From contig NZ_POYJ01000009.1 of NCBI RefSeq assembly GCF_002895435.1, positions 176,076 through 240,075 on the forward strand: DNA of 64,000 nucleotides. The letters are read 5' to 3'. The position numbers and the translations under genes were made by a program. Below, piece after piece: positions 30,523-42,001 of this stretch. Numbering within the stretch: position 1 is the stretch's first letter; each line of letters opens with the position of its first letter. The notes beneath the pieces were generated by a model that worked only from the letters and a program-made list of their open reading frames with translations, searched no databases and was not told the origin of the DNA. The DNA comes from Aquimarina sediminis (GTDB lineage Bacteria; Bacteroidota; Bacteroidia; Flavobacteriales; Flavobacteriaceae).

Positions 30523-32049
30523 TTATTTCACCCATTCTGGCAACTGCCCAAGATCAAGTAATGGTACCACTATCAAATATGAAATTAAGGTAATTATAAG
30601 TATCGCTATAAAATTCATCAAAAACCCAGTTTTAGCCATTTGCGGAATTGTAATTCTCTCACTAGCAAATATAGCAGCATTAGTACCGGTACCAGAAGGA
30701 AGCATAAAAGCACATGAACAGGCAAATGTTGCCGGAATCATTAACAAAAATGGATGTGTCGAATTTGCTATCGCTACAGTTGCCAGAATAGGCATAAATA
30801 TATTTGCCGTTGCAGTATTAGAATTTATTTCTGTAAGAAATGTTATTGCCAGTACTACTAAAAAAACAATAAGTAAAGTAGGCGTATTTTCTAAAACTGT
30901 TACCTGCCCCCCAATCCACTCTGCCAATCCAGTGCTCACAAAACTTTTTGCAATTGCATAACCACCTCCAACCAAAATCACTACACCCCAAGGTACACTT
31001 TCGGCTTCTTTCCAAGAAATTAGAGCTTTCTTAGGCATATTAACTTCTTTTTCATTTCCATTAGGAATTAAAAACAAAAGCAAAACCCCCAGCATTCCTA
31101 TAGTAGCATCGTGCACATAAGAAGAAACTCCTAATAAAGACCCCCAACCAGGAAGTATAAAATCTCCAAATAGTAAGTCTTTTCTAAAAATCCATCCGAT
31201 AGAAGTAACTAGAAAAACAATAATAACCCGTTTTTCTCCAGATGTTATCTTCCCTAGTTTACTTAACTCATCCTTGATTATACCTACAGATCCTGGAATC
31301 TCCCCTTTTATTTTAAAAAACTTAATAACATATAACCATGTAATAGGCAATAAAATTATAGTAAGCGGCAAACCAATAAGCATCCAGTCAGAAAATGTTA
31401 TTTGTGGTGCTTCAGGATACAAAGATTCTATAATGCCGGCAAAAACCAAATTGGGAGGAGTACCAATCAATGACCCTATCCCTCCTATACTTGCTGCATA
31501 AGCTATAGATATCATTAATGCCAATCCAAACCCAGAGTCTCTATCATCTGTTTCTTCTTTTTTAATTACTGATAAACCAATAGGAAGCATCATAAGTGCA
31601 ACAGCCACATTTGCTATCCACATGGATAAAAAAGCTGTAGAAATCATAAAACTTAATATTATTTTTTTCTTGTTTACTCCTATTAGATTAATTGTTAAAA
31701 GAGCAATTCGTTTATGTAAATTTTGCGATTCTATAGCTTTTGCTATTATGATACCCGCAAGTAACATAAGTACATAATTATGCCCATAGCTTAATGCCAC
31801 TTCTTTCGATTTTAAAACTCCAAATAATGGAAACAATACTAGTGGTACAAAAGAAGTAGCAAAAACCGGAATTGCTTCTGTAAGCCACCATACTGCCATT
31901 AGGAGTGCCGTACCTGCGGCTATCATAGCTTCTCTACTTAATTCTTCAGGTATAGGAAGTATCAAAAAAACAATAAAAATAATTATCCCAGAAAACAACC
32001 CTATTTTTTTTCTATTCATAAAATAGTATTTATAAATACCCTGACTCAA
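30523..32049 (-). CDS. DASS family sodium/dicarboxylate symporter
   Basis: 508-residue inner-membrane transporter with about 12 helices. The two signature motifs of the divalent anion:sodium symporter family are present: IGGIGSLIGTPPNLVF in the first half, and EINSNTATANIFMP followed by LPSGTGTNAAIFAS in the second. Substrates of the family are succinate, malate, fumarate or citrate, sometimes sulfate. It starts 56 bp after the end of the TonB receptor gene, so both may be co-transcribed and may import related compounds. That link is inferred from order only. Confidence 0.9.
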   Translation of the reverse strand: MSQGIYKYYFMNRKKIGLFSGIIIFIVFLILPIPEELSREAMIAAGTALLMAVWWLTEAIPVFATSFVPLVLFPLFGVLKSKEVALSYGHNYVLMLLAGIIIAKAIESQNLHKRIALLTINLIGVNKKKIILSFMISTAFLSMWIANVAVALMMLPIGLSVIKKEETDDRDSGFGLALMISIAYAASIGGIGSLIGTPPNLVFAGIIESLYPEAPQITFSDWMLIGLPLTIILLPITWLYVIKFFKIKGEIPGSVGIIKDELSKLGKITSGEKRVIIVFLVTSIGWIFRKDLLFGDFILPGWGSLLGVSSYVHDATIGMLGVLLLFLIPNGNEKEVNMPKKALISWKEAESVPWGVVILVGGGYAIAKSFVSTGLAEWIGGQVTVLENTPTLLIVFLVVLAITFLTEINSNTATANIFMPILATVAIANSTHPFLLMIPATFACSCAFMLPSGTGTNAAIFASERITIPQMAKTGFLMNFIAILIITLISYLIVVPLLDLGQLPEWVK

Positions 32050-32105
32050 AAATCATTAGACAGATTACATGAGTCAGAATATTAGTTCTTTAAATTACAG
32101 TTGTA

Positions 32106-35100
32106 TTAAAAGTTTAGATTAAAACCTGTACTAAAAAATGTACCCATAACCCCAAACTGGCTTGTAGATCGACCATAAGGAGAAAGACCATTAAACGTAC
32201 CCCCAAACTCGTTCCTATCTGGAAAGGCATCAAAAATATTGTTTACCGAAGCATTCCAGCTTATTTTTTCAGAAAAATTAAAACCCAAAGACAAATCAGT
32301 TACAATTTTAGGATCTTTAACCTGAAAATCGCCATTATCATCTCTAGAATCTACATCAGACACTTCTCCAAACCTTGTAAATCTTAGATTGGTAAAAAAT
32401 CTTTTAGACTTGTAATCAAGAGATAAAATGATTTTACTCTTTGGCTGCGCCACTTCTACCAACCCCTGCATCCTATCTCCTACTACTTCTGTCACTCCTA
32501 ATTGTTGTAGTTGTGTCGAAGTTCTAATTTCACTATCAAATTCTGTTTGATTAAAAGTTGCAGAAAGTGTGGTATTAAGCGTTTTATCATTATCAGCTCC
32601 AAACTTCTCGGTATATGTTCCTACAAAATCTACCCCTGCGGTTTTGGTATCTACAGCATTGGTAAAAAACTGTATTTCAGCTATATTTTCTTCAGTAAAC
32701 AACTCAGGGAGCCCAACATCATTGACATCTAATGACTCAGAAATAATAATACGATCATTTACCTGTACCTGATATGCATCGAGTGTAAACAAAAACTTAC
32801 GACCAAGCTTTGCTGTTAATCCAACATTAAAATCTAATGAAGTTTCTGCATCCAGATCGCCATAACCAAGTTGTGCAACTACAGGGTCATCATTACGAAT
32901 ATGCAAAATATTAATAGAATCATCCTCTCCACTTGCATTAATTCCAAATTGGGGATCATTTGCACTAAAATTCAACTGGTGTAAAGAAGGAGCTCTAAAC
33001 CCCCTGTTTACTGAAGCTCTTAACGATAGATTTTTTGTAAATTTTACCCTTGCATTTACTTTTCCAGAAATATTCGACCCAAAACCATCATAATTTTCAA
33101 ATCTGGCGGCTGCTCCTACTAACAAAATATCAGAAATATCAGACTCTATATCTGCAAACACTCCAAAACTAGAACGATTCTTATCCACAGCTTCTCTGGG
33201 AGAAAAACCTATTTTACCGCTTGACGAAAACTCTCCTACATCTGCAAAAGGACCTTGAGAATAGGACACTCTATCACCAGTAGTAATTTGATACTCTTCA
33301 TTTCTATACTCTGCACCAAAGGAAAGTGTCAAAGATTTTAATGAGTTCAAATCATGGTATGTTTTCGAAATACTAGAATTAACAGAAGTATGACCAAAAT
33401 TATTATTACCTAAGTAAAATTCGGTTGGAGTAAAAATCCCATAACTAGCATTTGCACCATTTTCTACATAGGTAGCTAGCCAGTTTTTTCCATACGTAAT
33501 ACTTAAATCAAAATTCCATCCATCCCTAAGGTCATTTTGAATTCCCATAGTTGCTTGTGCATCTGTAGAAGTTGCCGGAAACAAAGGGGAATATCCAAAA
33601 GGATAAATTTCTGGAACTGCTCTTTCTACTCGCCCTGGCTGTCTAAAAAAACCGAATGACAATAGTTTTTTATGAGACAATCCTCCATATCCATAAATTT
33701 CCCAATTTTCACTAATAGGATAAGCTCCGTTAAAAAAGATTGCTCCCATGGTGTTTCGTGATTGACCAAACTGCGTTTCAACATCATTATCCCTGTCAAA
33801 ACCATTTTGCTGAATTAGAATTTCATCATTTGCAGCATCATCTCTGTCAAAAACAAACCCTGTATATCTGTCTTTTCTATCTGTCTCATCATTATGATGA
33901 AACCAAAACGTAGTATTCAAATAACTATTTTCTTTATTTGCTATCCTATTTCCGAGATTAACAGAAACATCATAAACAGCACCATCCCCTCTTGACGAAA
34001 TTCCACTTTTGGCAGCCAGAGAGTTCTTTTCTGTACTTTTTTTCAGTACCAAATTAACAATACCCGCTATTGCATCAGAGCCGTATTGAGCAGCAGCTCC
34101 ATTTCTTAAAATTTCAATACGCTCTATTGCAGCAGATGGTATGGCGTTAAGGTCTGTTCCTACAGAGCCCCTACCCACCACACGGTTCACATTTAATGCA
34201 GCAGATTGATGTCTTCTTTTTCCATTAATCAACACCAAAGTTTGATCTGTTCCTAATCCTCTAAGTGTGGCAGGATCTACATAAGACGTTACATTAACAA
34301 TACCGTACTTGGTAGAGTTAAACGAAGGCGCCTGAAAATGAATTTGTTGAGCTAACTCTGTCTGCCCAGTTGATACCAGATCTTCTGTTCTCAATACATC
34401 TACAGGAACTGCTCTTTCTACATTGGTTCGTGCTACATTAGACCTGGATCCTATTAAAACAACGTCATCTAATTGATCTGCCTCATTTTTCAAGCTTACC
34501 GATATAGTATCTTTACCCGTAATATCAATTTCTGCTGTAGCAAAGCCTAAATAAGAAACAACCAAAATAGTATTCCCTTCGGGTACTTCTATAGAAAAAT
34601 TTCCGTCAAAATCTGTAAGTGTTCCTATATCTGTCCCTTTAATCAAAATATTAGCTCCTGGCAGCGGTGCTCCATTATTATCTTTGACAGTACCTTTTAT
34701 TTCTCTTTTTTGTATTTCTGGTTTAGAAAGTTTATCAAATAAAGGCTTCTTGGTCAAAATAATTTGTTTCCCATTTATCTTATATACCAAACCCTCTTGT
34801 AGTGTCAATCTTTTTAAAACAACAATAATGGTTTCATTATTAGCCCTAAACGACACCCTCTTAGAGTCATTAACTTCTTTAACATTGTAAAAAAAATCGT
34901 AGTCTGATTGAGATTTGATTTCGTCTAGAACCTTCTTTAGCGGAACTTTTTTGTAAGTAAACTCAATCTTACTCTGTGAGCATACAGTATTTGCAGAAAG
35001 TTGCAAAATTAGTAGAAAAATGAAAATCAAAGATAATTTCATTCTTAAGCTTGCCATTTTTTTATCATAGTTTTCACACAGAAAACCATAATAATGATTA

Positions 35101-35111
35101 CTTTTTTTCAT
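32106..35111 (-). CDS. TonB-dependent receptor with STN (signalling) domain
   Basis: 1001-residue outer-membrane receptor. After the N-terminal signal region (hydrophobic about 24-42) come an STN domain (about 50-125, containing VPLKKVLDEIKSQSDYDFFY), a carboxypeptidase-like beta sandwich (about 138-210, IKGTVKDNNGAPLPGANILI), a plug domain with LRGLGTDQTLVLINGKRRHQ and NGAAAQYGSDAIAGIVNL, and a beta barrel. STN domains pass a ligand signal to a FecR/FecI pair; both are adjacent. Substrate unknown. It probably leads a short transcript into the DASS symporter. Confidence 0.95.
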   Translation of the reverse strand: MKKSNHYYGFLCENYDKKMASLRMKLSLIFIFLLILQLSANTVCSQSKIEFTYKKVPLKKVLDEIKSQSDYDFFYNVKEVNDSKRVSFRANNETIIVVLKRLTLQEGLVYKINGKQIILTKKPLFDKLSKPEIQKREIKGTVKDNNGAPLPGANILIKGTDIGTLTDFDGNFSIEVPEGNTILVVSYLGFATAEIDITGKDTISVSLKNEADQLDDVVLIGSRSNVARTNVERAVPVDVLRTEDLVSTGQTELAQQIHFQAPSFNSTKYGIVNVTSYVDPATLRGLGTDQTLVLINGKRRHQSAALNVNRVVGRGSVGTDLNAIPSAAIERIEILRNGAAAQYGSDAIAGIVNLVLKKSTEKNSLAAKSGISSRGDGAVYDVSVNLGNRIANKENSYLNTTFWFHHNDETDRKDRYTGFVFDRDDAANDEILIQQNGFDRDNDVETQFGQSRNTMGAIFFNGAYPISENWEIYGYGGLSHKKLLSFGFFRQPGRVERAVPEIYPFGYSPLFPATSTDAQATMGIQNDLRDGWNFDLSITYGKNWLATYVENGANASYGIFTPTEFYLGNNNFGHTSVNSSISKTYHDLNSLKSLTLSFGAEYRNEEYQITTGDRVSYSQGPFADVGEFSSSGKIGFSPREAVDKNRSSFGVFADIESDISDILLVGAAARFENYDGFGSNISGKVNARVKFTKNLSLRASVNRGFRAPSLHQLNFSANDPQFGINASGEDDSINILHIRNDDPVVAQLGYGDLDAETSLDFNVGLTAKLGRKFLFTLDAYQVQVNDRIIISESLDVNDVGLPELFTEENIAEIQFFTNAVDTKTAGVDFVGTYTEKFGADNDKTLNTTLSATFNQTEFDSEIRTSTQLQQLGVTEVVGDRMQGLVEVAQPKSKIILSLDYKSKRFFTNLRFTRFGEVSDVDSRDDNGDFQVKDPKIVTDLSLGFNFSEKISWNASVNNIFDAFPDRNEFGGTFNGLSPYGRSTSQFGVMGTFFSTGFNLNF

Positions 35112-35162
35112 AATTTTGAAATGTAATGTGATTGTTAAAATTTAATTTTTAATGGTCATCCA

Positions 35163-35190
35163 AAAGGAAAGTGTTGCTGCACTTTCCTTT
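35163..35190 (-). terminator. Hairpin between FecR and the TonB receptor
   Basis: AAAGGAAAGTG pairs perfectly with CACTTTCCTTT around a 6-nt loop, just after the FecR stop on the minus strand. The following T-run on that strand is short, so partial termination or an attenuator between the regulator and receptor genes is a plausible reading. Confidence 0.55.
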
Positions 35191-35192
35191 CT

Positions 35193-36362
35193 TTATTTTG
35201 ATATTGTAATAGTATTTTGATTTATCTCATATATAAAAGGTGTACTTAAGGATATTGTTTTTAAAATAGTTTCTATGTTTTGATCATTTCTAAATTCTCC
35301 TTTAAACATTTCATGATCTAAGTTTTTAGCATTATTTATAAAGGCAACATCATGGCTTCGTTCCAGTTTTTTCAAGATTTGAGAAAATGTTAACCCATCT
35401 ACTATTAGTTTATTTTTCATCCAACTGGTATATATTGAAGTATCCACTTTTTCTTTTACCAGAGAGCTATTCACTTTATTAAATGAAGCCTGATAACTTG
35501 GCGTAAGTTGAAGTTGATGTTCTGGAGTATCAATTTCATATACTTTTACTGCACCCTCTACAAGTGTCGTTTCTATAGCATTATCAGTATCATAGTTTGA
35601 CACATTAAATTGAGTTCCCAAAACCTGAATATTGACTTCATTCGTATTTACGATAAACGGTTTGTTTTTATTTGTAGTTACATCAAAAAAAGCTTCTCCA
35701 TCCAAATACACAACTCTTTCGCCCGAAGCACTAGCAAAGTTTTCCGGAAAACGTAGTTTTGAACCAGCGTTTAGCCACACCATAGTTCCGTCTGATAGCT
35801 TTATCTTGAAAGTTTTACCTTTTGGTATAGATATTTCATTATAGACTAATTCTACAGTTTCAGAAATAATATCTGAAGTGAAATCAATAGTCTCTTCATT
35901 TTTAGAGGCTACAATCTCACCTTTGTCATTCGTTAGAACCTCATCATCACCATCATTAAATGTTCTTATACTACCATCTGCAAGTTTTATTCTGATTTTC
36001 TCATTATTTAATTTATCTGTACTTATATTGGTAAGAGTTGTTTTCGTATTAGTAGTATCCGAAAACCCCGTTCTAATTAAATATCCAACAGCTACAAGTC
36101 CAATAAACATAGCGGCATATTTATAAAATACCACAAACTTATTTTTGCTTTTTCTTTTCTCCTCTATTCTTTTCAAAAACCTTTGATATCCCAATTCAGA
36201 ATCAAACTCTTTTAAGTCATAAGCATTATTTTCAATTAAGTATTTTCTGAAGTAACTTAAGTTATCTTCACTTTCTTCAACCCACCTCTTTAGCTCCCTC
36301 CTTTCTTCAGTAGAGATTTCTTCTTTTATGTATTTATCTATCAAAAAGTTCATTTTGAACAT
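35193..36362 (-). CDS. FecR family anti-sigma / signal-transducing protein
   Basis: 389-residue inner-membrane protein. The first 70 residues form the cytoplasmic anti-sigma segment (LIDKYIKEEISTEERRELKRWV), a single membrane helix lies at about 74-94, and the periplasmic FecR domain (about 170-280) has GKTFKIKLSDGTMVWLNAGSKL and VYLDGEAFFDVTTNKNKPFIV. It relays ligand binding by the STN receptor to the sigma factor, which is encoded divergently 92 bp away. A second ATG three codons in is equally possible as start. Confidence 0.93.
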   Translation of the reverse strand: MFKMNFLIDKYIKEEISTEERRELKRWVEESEDNLSYFRKYLIENNAYDLKEFDSELGYQRFLKRIEEKRKSKNKFVVFYKYAAMFIGLVAVGYLIRTGFSDTTNTKTTLTNISTDKLNNEKIRIKLADGSIRTFNDGDDEVLTNDKGEIVASKNEETIDFTSDIISETVELVYNEISIPKGKTFKIKLSDGTMVWLNAGSKLRFPENFASASGERVVYLDGEAFFDVTTNKNKPFIVNTNEVNIQVLGTQFNVSNYDTDNAIETTLVEGAVKVYEIDTPEHQLQLTPSYQASFNKVNSSLVKEKVDTSIYTSWMKNKLIVDGLTFSQILKKLERSHDVAFINNAKNLDHEMFKGEFRNDQNIETILKTISLSTPFIYEINQNTITISK

Positions 36363-36454
36363 ATATCATCATTTTAACTCTTAGATAACATTTTTACAAA
36401 AAACCCTTATGTAATTTTAAATTTTTATTAGATTTGACAACTATTCATTAGTAA

Positions 36455-36991
36455 ATGTCTGAGGAAAAATTACTTAAAAAACTAAAAAAAGGAGATGAAA
36501 TTGCCTACCAGTATTTATTTTCTAAATACTACAATTGGCTATGCAATTATATTTTTAAACTAAGTAATGACTACTCATTATCTGAGGATATCGTTCAGGA
36601 GACTTTTATTTATATCTGGGAAAAAAGAAGTACAATTTTAATTACCACTTCATTAAAAAGTTACTTATTCAAATCCTGTTATAATCGATTCTTACAACAC
36701 ATAAAAAAAGAAAAAGTTAGATTAGATTTTTTAGACAAAATACAGTGGGATCTCATATTTGAGATACACTTTGATAAAGAAAATGAGTATGAAGCCAACT
36801 TAAAAAAAGTAAATGCTCTCATCAAAAAACTTCCTCCACGTTGCAAAGAAATCTTTATAAAAAGTAAATTTGAAAAAAAGAAATATAAGGATATTGCTTT
36901 AGAACTAGATATTTCTATTAGAACAGTAGAGGTTCAAATTTCTAAAGCGCTTCGTTTTTTAAAAGAAAATGCAAGTATCTTTTTTTTATAG
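36455..36991 (+). CDS. ECF RNA polymerase sigma-70 factor (FecI-like)
   Basis: 178 residues with region 2 (SEDIVQETFIYIWEKRST) and region 4 (YKDIALELDISIRTVEVQISKALRFLK). It matches the Bacteroides sigma-70 expansion family, normally controlled by the neighbouring FecR. Unusually it is divergent from FecR and the receptor rather than upstream in the same direction. Probably drives the TonB receptor and symporter in response to substrate. Confidence 0.93.
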   Translation: MSEEKLLKKLKKGDEIAYQYLFSKYYNWLCNYIFKLSNDYSLSEDIVQETFIYIWEKRSTILITTSLKSYLFKSCYNRFLQHIKKEKVRLDFLDKIQWDLIFEIHFDKENEYEANLKKVNALIKKLPPRCKEIFIKSKFEKKKYKDIALELDISIRTVEVQISKALRFLKENASIFFL

Positions 36992-37086
36992 TTCCCTTAA
37001 TCTCTTTTCAAAACTATATAGTTTCTTTAGATATTCAATTTATATTTTGGCAAAAGAATAACTCTTAATTTTTAGTTGAATAAAGC

Positions 37087-37116
37087 TTGTAAATCATTAA
37101 ATAATAATTACTTTTG
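37087..37116 (+). promoter_or_regulatory. Promoter of rplS
   Basis: TTG (37087-37089), exactly 19 bp spacer, then TACTTTTG (37109-37116): a full match to the Bacteroidetes consensus TTG-N19-TAnnTTTG. The start codon is 72 bp downstream, leaving a leader that may carry regulation by ribosomal protein. Confidence 0.75.
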
Positions 37117-37188
37117 CATCCTGATTAGACCAACCTCTGGCGAAAATCGTGAATGTTGCTTTAATAAAACTCAGAAACTATATCAAAA

Positions 37189-37539
37189 ATGGAAGATTTA
37201 GTAAAATTCGTACAAGACGAATTTGTTACAAGAAAAGAGTTACCTGAATTTGCTGCAGGTGATACTATTACTGTTTATTACGAGATTAAAGAAGGAAACA
37301 AAACACGTACACAGTTCTTTAGAGGAGTTGTAATCCAAAGAAGAGGTTCTGGATCTACTGAAACATTTACAATCAGAAAGATGTCTGGAACAGTTGGTGT
37401 AGAACGTATTTTCCCTGTAAACTTACCAGCGCTTCAAAAAATTGAAGTTAACAAAAGAGGTAAAGTTCGTAGAGCTCGTATATTCTACTTTAGAGAACTT
37501 ACAGGTAAAAAAGCACGTATCAAAGAAAAAAGAAGCTAA
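37189..37539 (+). CDS. rplS: 50S ribosomal protein L19
   Basis: 116-residue ribosomal protein at the interface of the two subunits. Typical features: GDTITVYYEIKEGNKTRTQFFRGVVI, the central GSGSTETFTIRKMSG and GVERIFPVNLPALQKIEV, with a basic C-terminus. Monocistronic, between a consensus promoter and a strong terminator. Confidence 0.98.
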   Translation: MEDLVKFVQDEFVTRKELPEFAAGDTITVYYEIKEGNKTRTQFFRGVVIQRRGSGSTETFTIRKMSGTVGVERIFPVNLPALQKIEVNKRGKVRRARIFYFRELTGKKARIKEKRS

Positions 37540-37562
37540 TTTCCGATTTCTTTTTACAAGTC

Positions 37563-37592
37563 AAAAAAGACCGCCAAATGGCGGTCTTTTTT
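37563..37592 (+). terminator. Terminator of rplS
   Basis: AAAAAAGACCGCC pairs with GGCGGTCTTTTTT around AAAT. GC-rich stem with T-tract, a classical rho-independent terminator, usable in both directions. Confidence 0.92.
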
Positions 37593-38127
37593 ATGAACAA
37601 AAGTTAACAACCTTTGTTTACAACAGGTTGATAACTAATACAATAAGATTTAAAGGTCAACTAGTCAATTTTTCTTATATTTATATAGAATTACATATAG
37701 TAATAGGGTGACACAAGGATTCCTAGCTATATGATCTAAACAAACGTTCTTTGAACATATTAAATTCTATTTATAATTAAAATAAATATAAGACGAAAGT
37801 TATTTTTTTAGATACATCCTTGAAATCACTTTAAGGGCTTTACTTTGGAATCATTTCAAAATGAAATTTGAAAGAAAAAATTAAGTTTTGACACCTTTTT
37901 AATTGTAAATGGTATTAGACTATCTGAGTAAAAAACTGAAAAATTACCAAGGTAATTTAGAAACACATTTATTCGAAATAGTCGTATGAGTAGAAATTAT
38001 ATTTATTCAGATTATTGTTTGGTAAATATAAATCTACTTAGATTGGAAATAACAATTACGTTATAAACAACGAAAGTTTTTATTTAATAGCGGGTAAAAC
38101 AGCTAACGCAAAAAGTTATTTCTGATG
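37593..38127 (+). ncRNA. Candidate non-coding transcript upstream of an orphan terminator
   Basis: The 960-bp gap between rplS and icd has no convincing gene. A separate terminator at 38128-38172 lies more than 500 bp beyond the rplS terminator, so something between them may be transcribed on the plus strand. No promoter of full quality and no known RNA family was recognised; the extent given is the whole possible interval, not a defined RNA. Around 37904-37917 it has GTAAATGGTATTAG, also found at the end of the inverted-repeat element at 57963-58064. Confidence 0.25.
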
Positions 38128-38172
38128 AAGCCATATCAAAATACTCGTATTCTTGATATGGCTTTTTATTTT
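38128..38172 (+). terminator. Orphan terminator hairpin
   Basis: AAGCCATATCAA pairs perfectly with TTGATATGGCTT over a 13-nt loop, followed by TTTATTTT. It does not follow any recognised gene. An open frame that starts at its 5' arm (38125) is unlikely to be coding. Confidence 0.75.
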
Positions 38173-40725
<2,553 letters not shown>

Positions 40726-40749
40726 ATAGCTTTATAACCTTATAAAAAA

Positions 40750-40780
40750 AGCCTGTAAGATTTAATTTTACAGGCTTTTT
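40750..40780 (+). terminator. Terminator of icd
   Basis: AGCCTGTAA pairs with TTACAGGCT over an AT loop and is followed by five T, 24 bp after the stop codon. Confidence 0.85.
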
Positions 40781-40841
40781 AAGTAAAAAACACATTTCTT
40801 CAATAAATTTTGAATATAATTTTCTTTTCATGCAACCCTTT

Positions 40842-40849
40842 TATTTTTG
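40842..40849 (+). promoter_or_regulatory. -7 promoter element of the second sigma operon
   Basis: TATTTTTG fits TAnnTTTG and lies 67 bp before the TTG start of the sigma gene. No good -33 TTG is seen. Confidence 0.4.
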
Positions 40850-40916
40850 AATTGTCAATAGTAATAACTAGAAAAGAAAAGTACATTTAAGGAAATTCAA
40901 AATCAAGTAAAACTAA

Positions 40917-41456
40917 TTGGAAACCAATATTCTTTATACGCATAAAGATCTTGTAGAAAAAAGCAAGTCTGGCAATAGGAATTCGCAATACCAGCTATAT
41001 GAGCTCTATGTAGATGCCATGTACAATATTAGTATGCGTATGCTAGGTATAAAAGAAGATGCAGAAGATGTTGTACAAGAAAGTTTTATTGAAGCCTTTA
41101 AGAATATAAAATCTTTTAGATATGAAAGCACTTTTGGCTCTTGGCTAAAAAGAATAGTCATCAACAAAAGTATAAATCATCTAAAATTAAAAAAAATACC
41201 GATCACACCGCTTGATCAGCACGAATATCACATTAGTGAAGAAGTAAATGATCCGGTAGTATCAAATGATATTAATAAAATAAAAGATGGTATTAAAATT
41301 CTTCCAAACGGATATCGGCAAATAATTAGCCTCTATCTTATTGAAGGATACGATCATATAGAAATCGCAGAGATATTAGGTATTACCACCTCTACCTCTA
41401 AGTCGCAATACCATAGAGCAAAGAAAAAACTAATTGAAATTGTAAATACATTATAA
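40917..41456 (+). CDS. ECF RNA polymerase sigma factor
   Basis: 179 residues: region 2 (AEDVVQESFIEAFKNIKSFRYE, about 48-69) and region 4 with helix-turn-helix (YDHIEIAEILGITTSTSKSQYHRAKKKL-like, about 145-172). Similar to the SigW/RpoE-type group rather than the FecI group. Start codon is TTG (ETNILYTHKD follows). Next gene begins 2 bp after its stop and encodes a one-TM protein, likely its anti-sigma factor. Confidence 0.92.
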   Translation: METNILYTHKDLVEKSKSGNRNSQYQLYELYVDAMYNISMRMLGIKEDAEDVVQESFIEAFKNIKSFRYESTFGSWLKRIVINKSINHLKLKKIPITPLDQHEYHISEEVNDPVVSNDINKIKDGIKILPNGYRQIISLYLIEGYDHIEIAEILGITTSTSKSQYHRAKKKLIEIVNTL

Positions 41457-41458
41457 AT

Positions 41459-42001
41459 ATGGACGATTTTGAAAAATACATAGTAGAAAACAAAGATGTA
41501 TTCGATGAACATAAAGCGGATAGATCCAAAATGTGGAATAATATCGAGTCTAGTTTAGATAAAGATCCTAAGACCATTCGCCTATGGAGATCTCCATTGT
41601 TAAAATTAGCAGCTAGTATATTAATCTTAATAGGGACGTATACTACTATAAATCTTTTTATTACAGCAACATTTAATCATAACTCTAAAAACAACATTGT
41701 TCATCAAGAACTACGAGATATTGATACATACTATAAAGACCTAGTATCTTTTCAAATACAATTAGTAAAAAACAATCCTAAACTACAACCCGAAGATAAA
41801 GAAGAGTTCTTGTCCTTTATGGATGAGTTAGATGAAGAATACAATACTCTAAAACTAGAAATGGCAAAAAACCTCAACAATGAATTTATTCTAGAAGCCA
41901 TTGTTAATAACTACAAAAAGAGAATCGAGTTGATCGAGAACTTGTTGAAACAGATTAATGATTCCAAAAAATCCAATGATAATGAAAGTTACATTTTATA
42001 A
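41459..42001 (+). CDS. Putative anti-sigma factor, single membrane helix
   Basis: 180 residues. A charged cytoplasmic N-terminus (about 1-48, with FDEHKADRSKMWNNIES), one membrane helix (SPLLKLAASILILIGTYTTI, about 44-64), and a helical periplasmic part ending in a coiled-coil-like KKRIELIENLLKQIND. Position directly after an ECF sigma gene and topology suggest an anti-sigma role. No zinc-binding motif is evident. Overlaps the next gene. Confidence 0.7.
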   Translation: MDDFEKYIVENKDVFDEHKADRSKMWNNIESSLDKDPKTIRLWRSPLLKLAASILILIGTYTTINLFITATFNHNSKNNIVHQELRDIDTYYKDLVSFQIQLVKNNPKLQPEDKEEFLSFMDELDEEYNTLKLEMAKNLNNEFILEAIVNNYKKRIELIENLLKQINDSKKSNDNESYIL

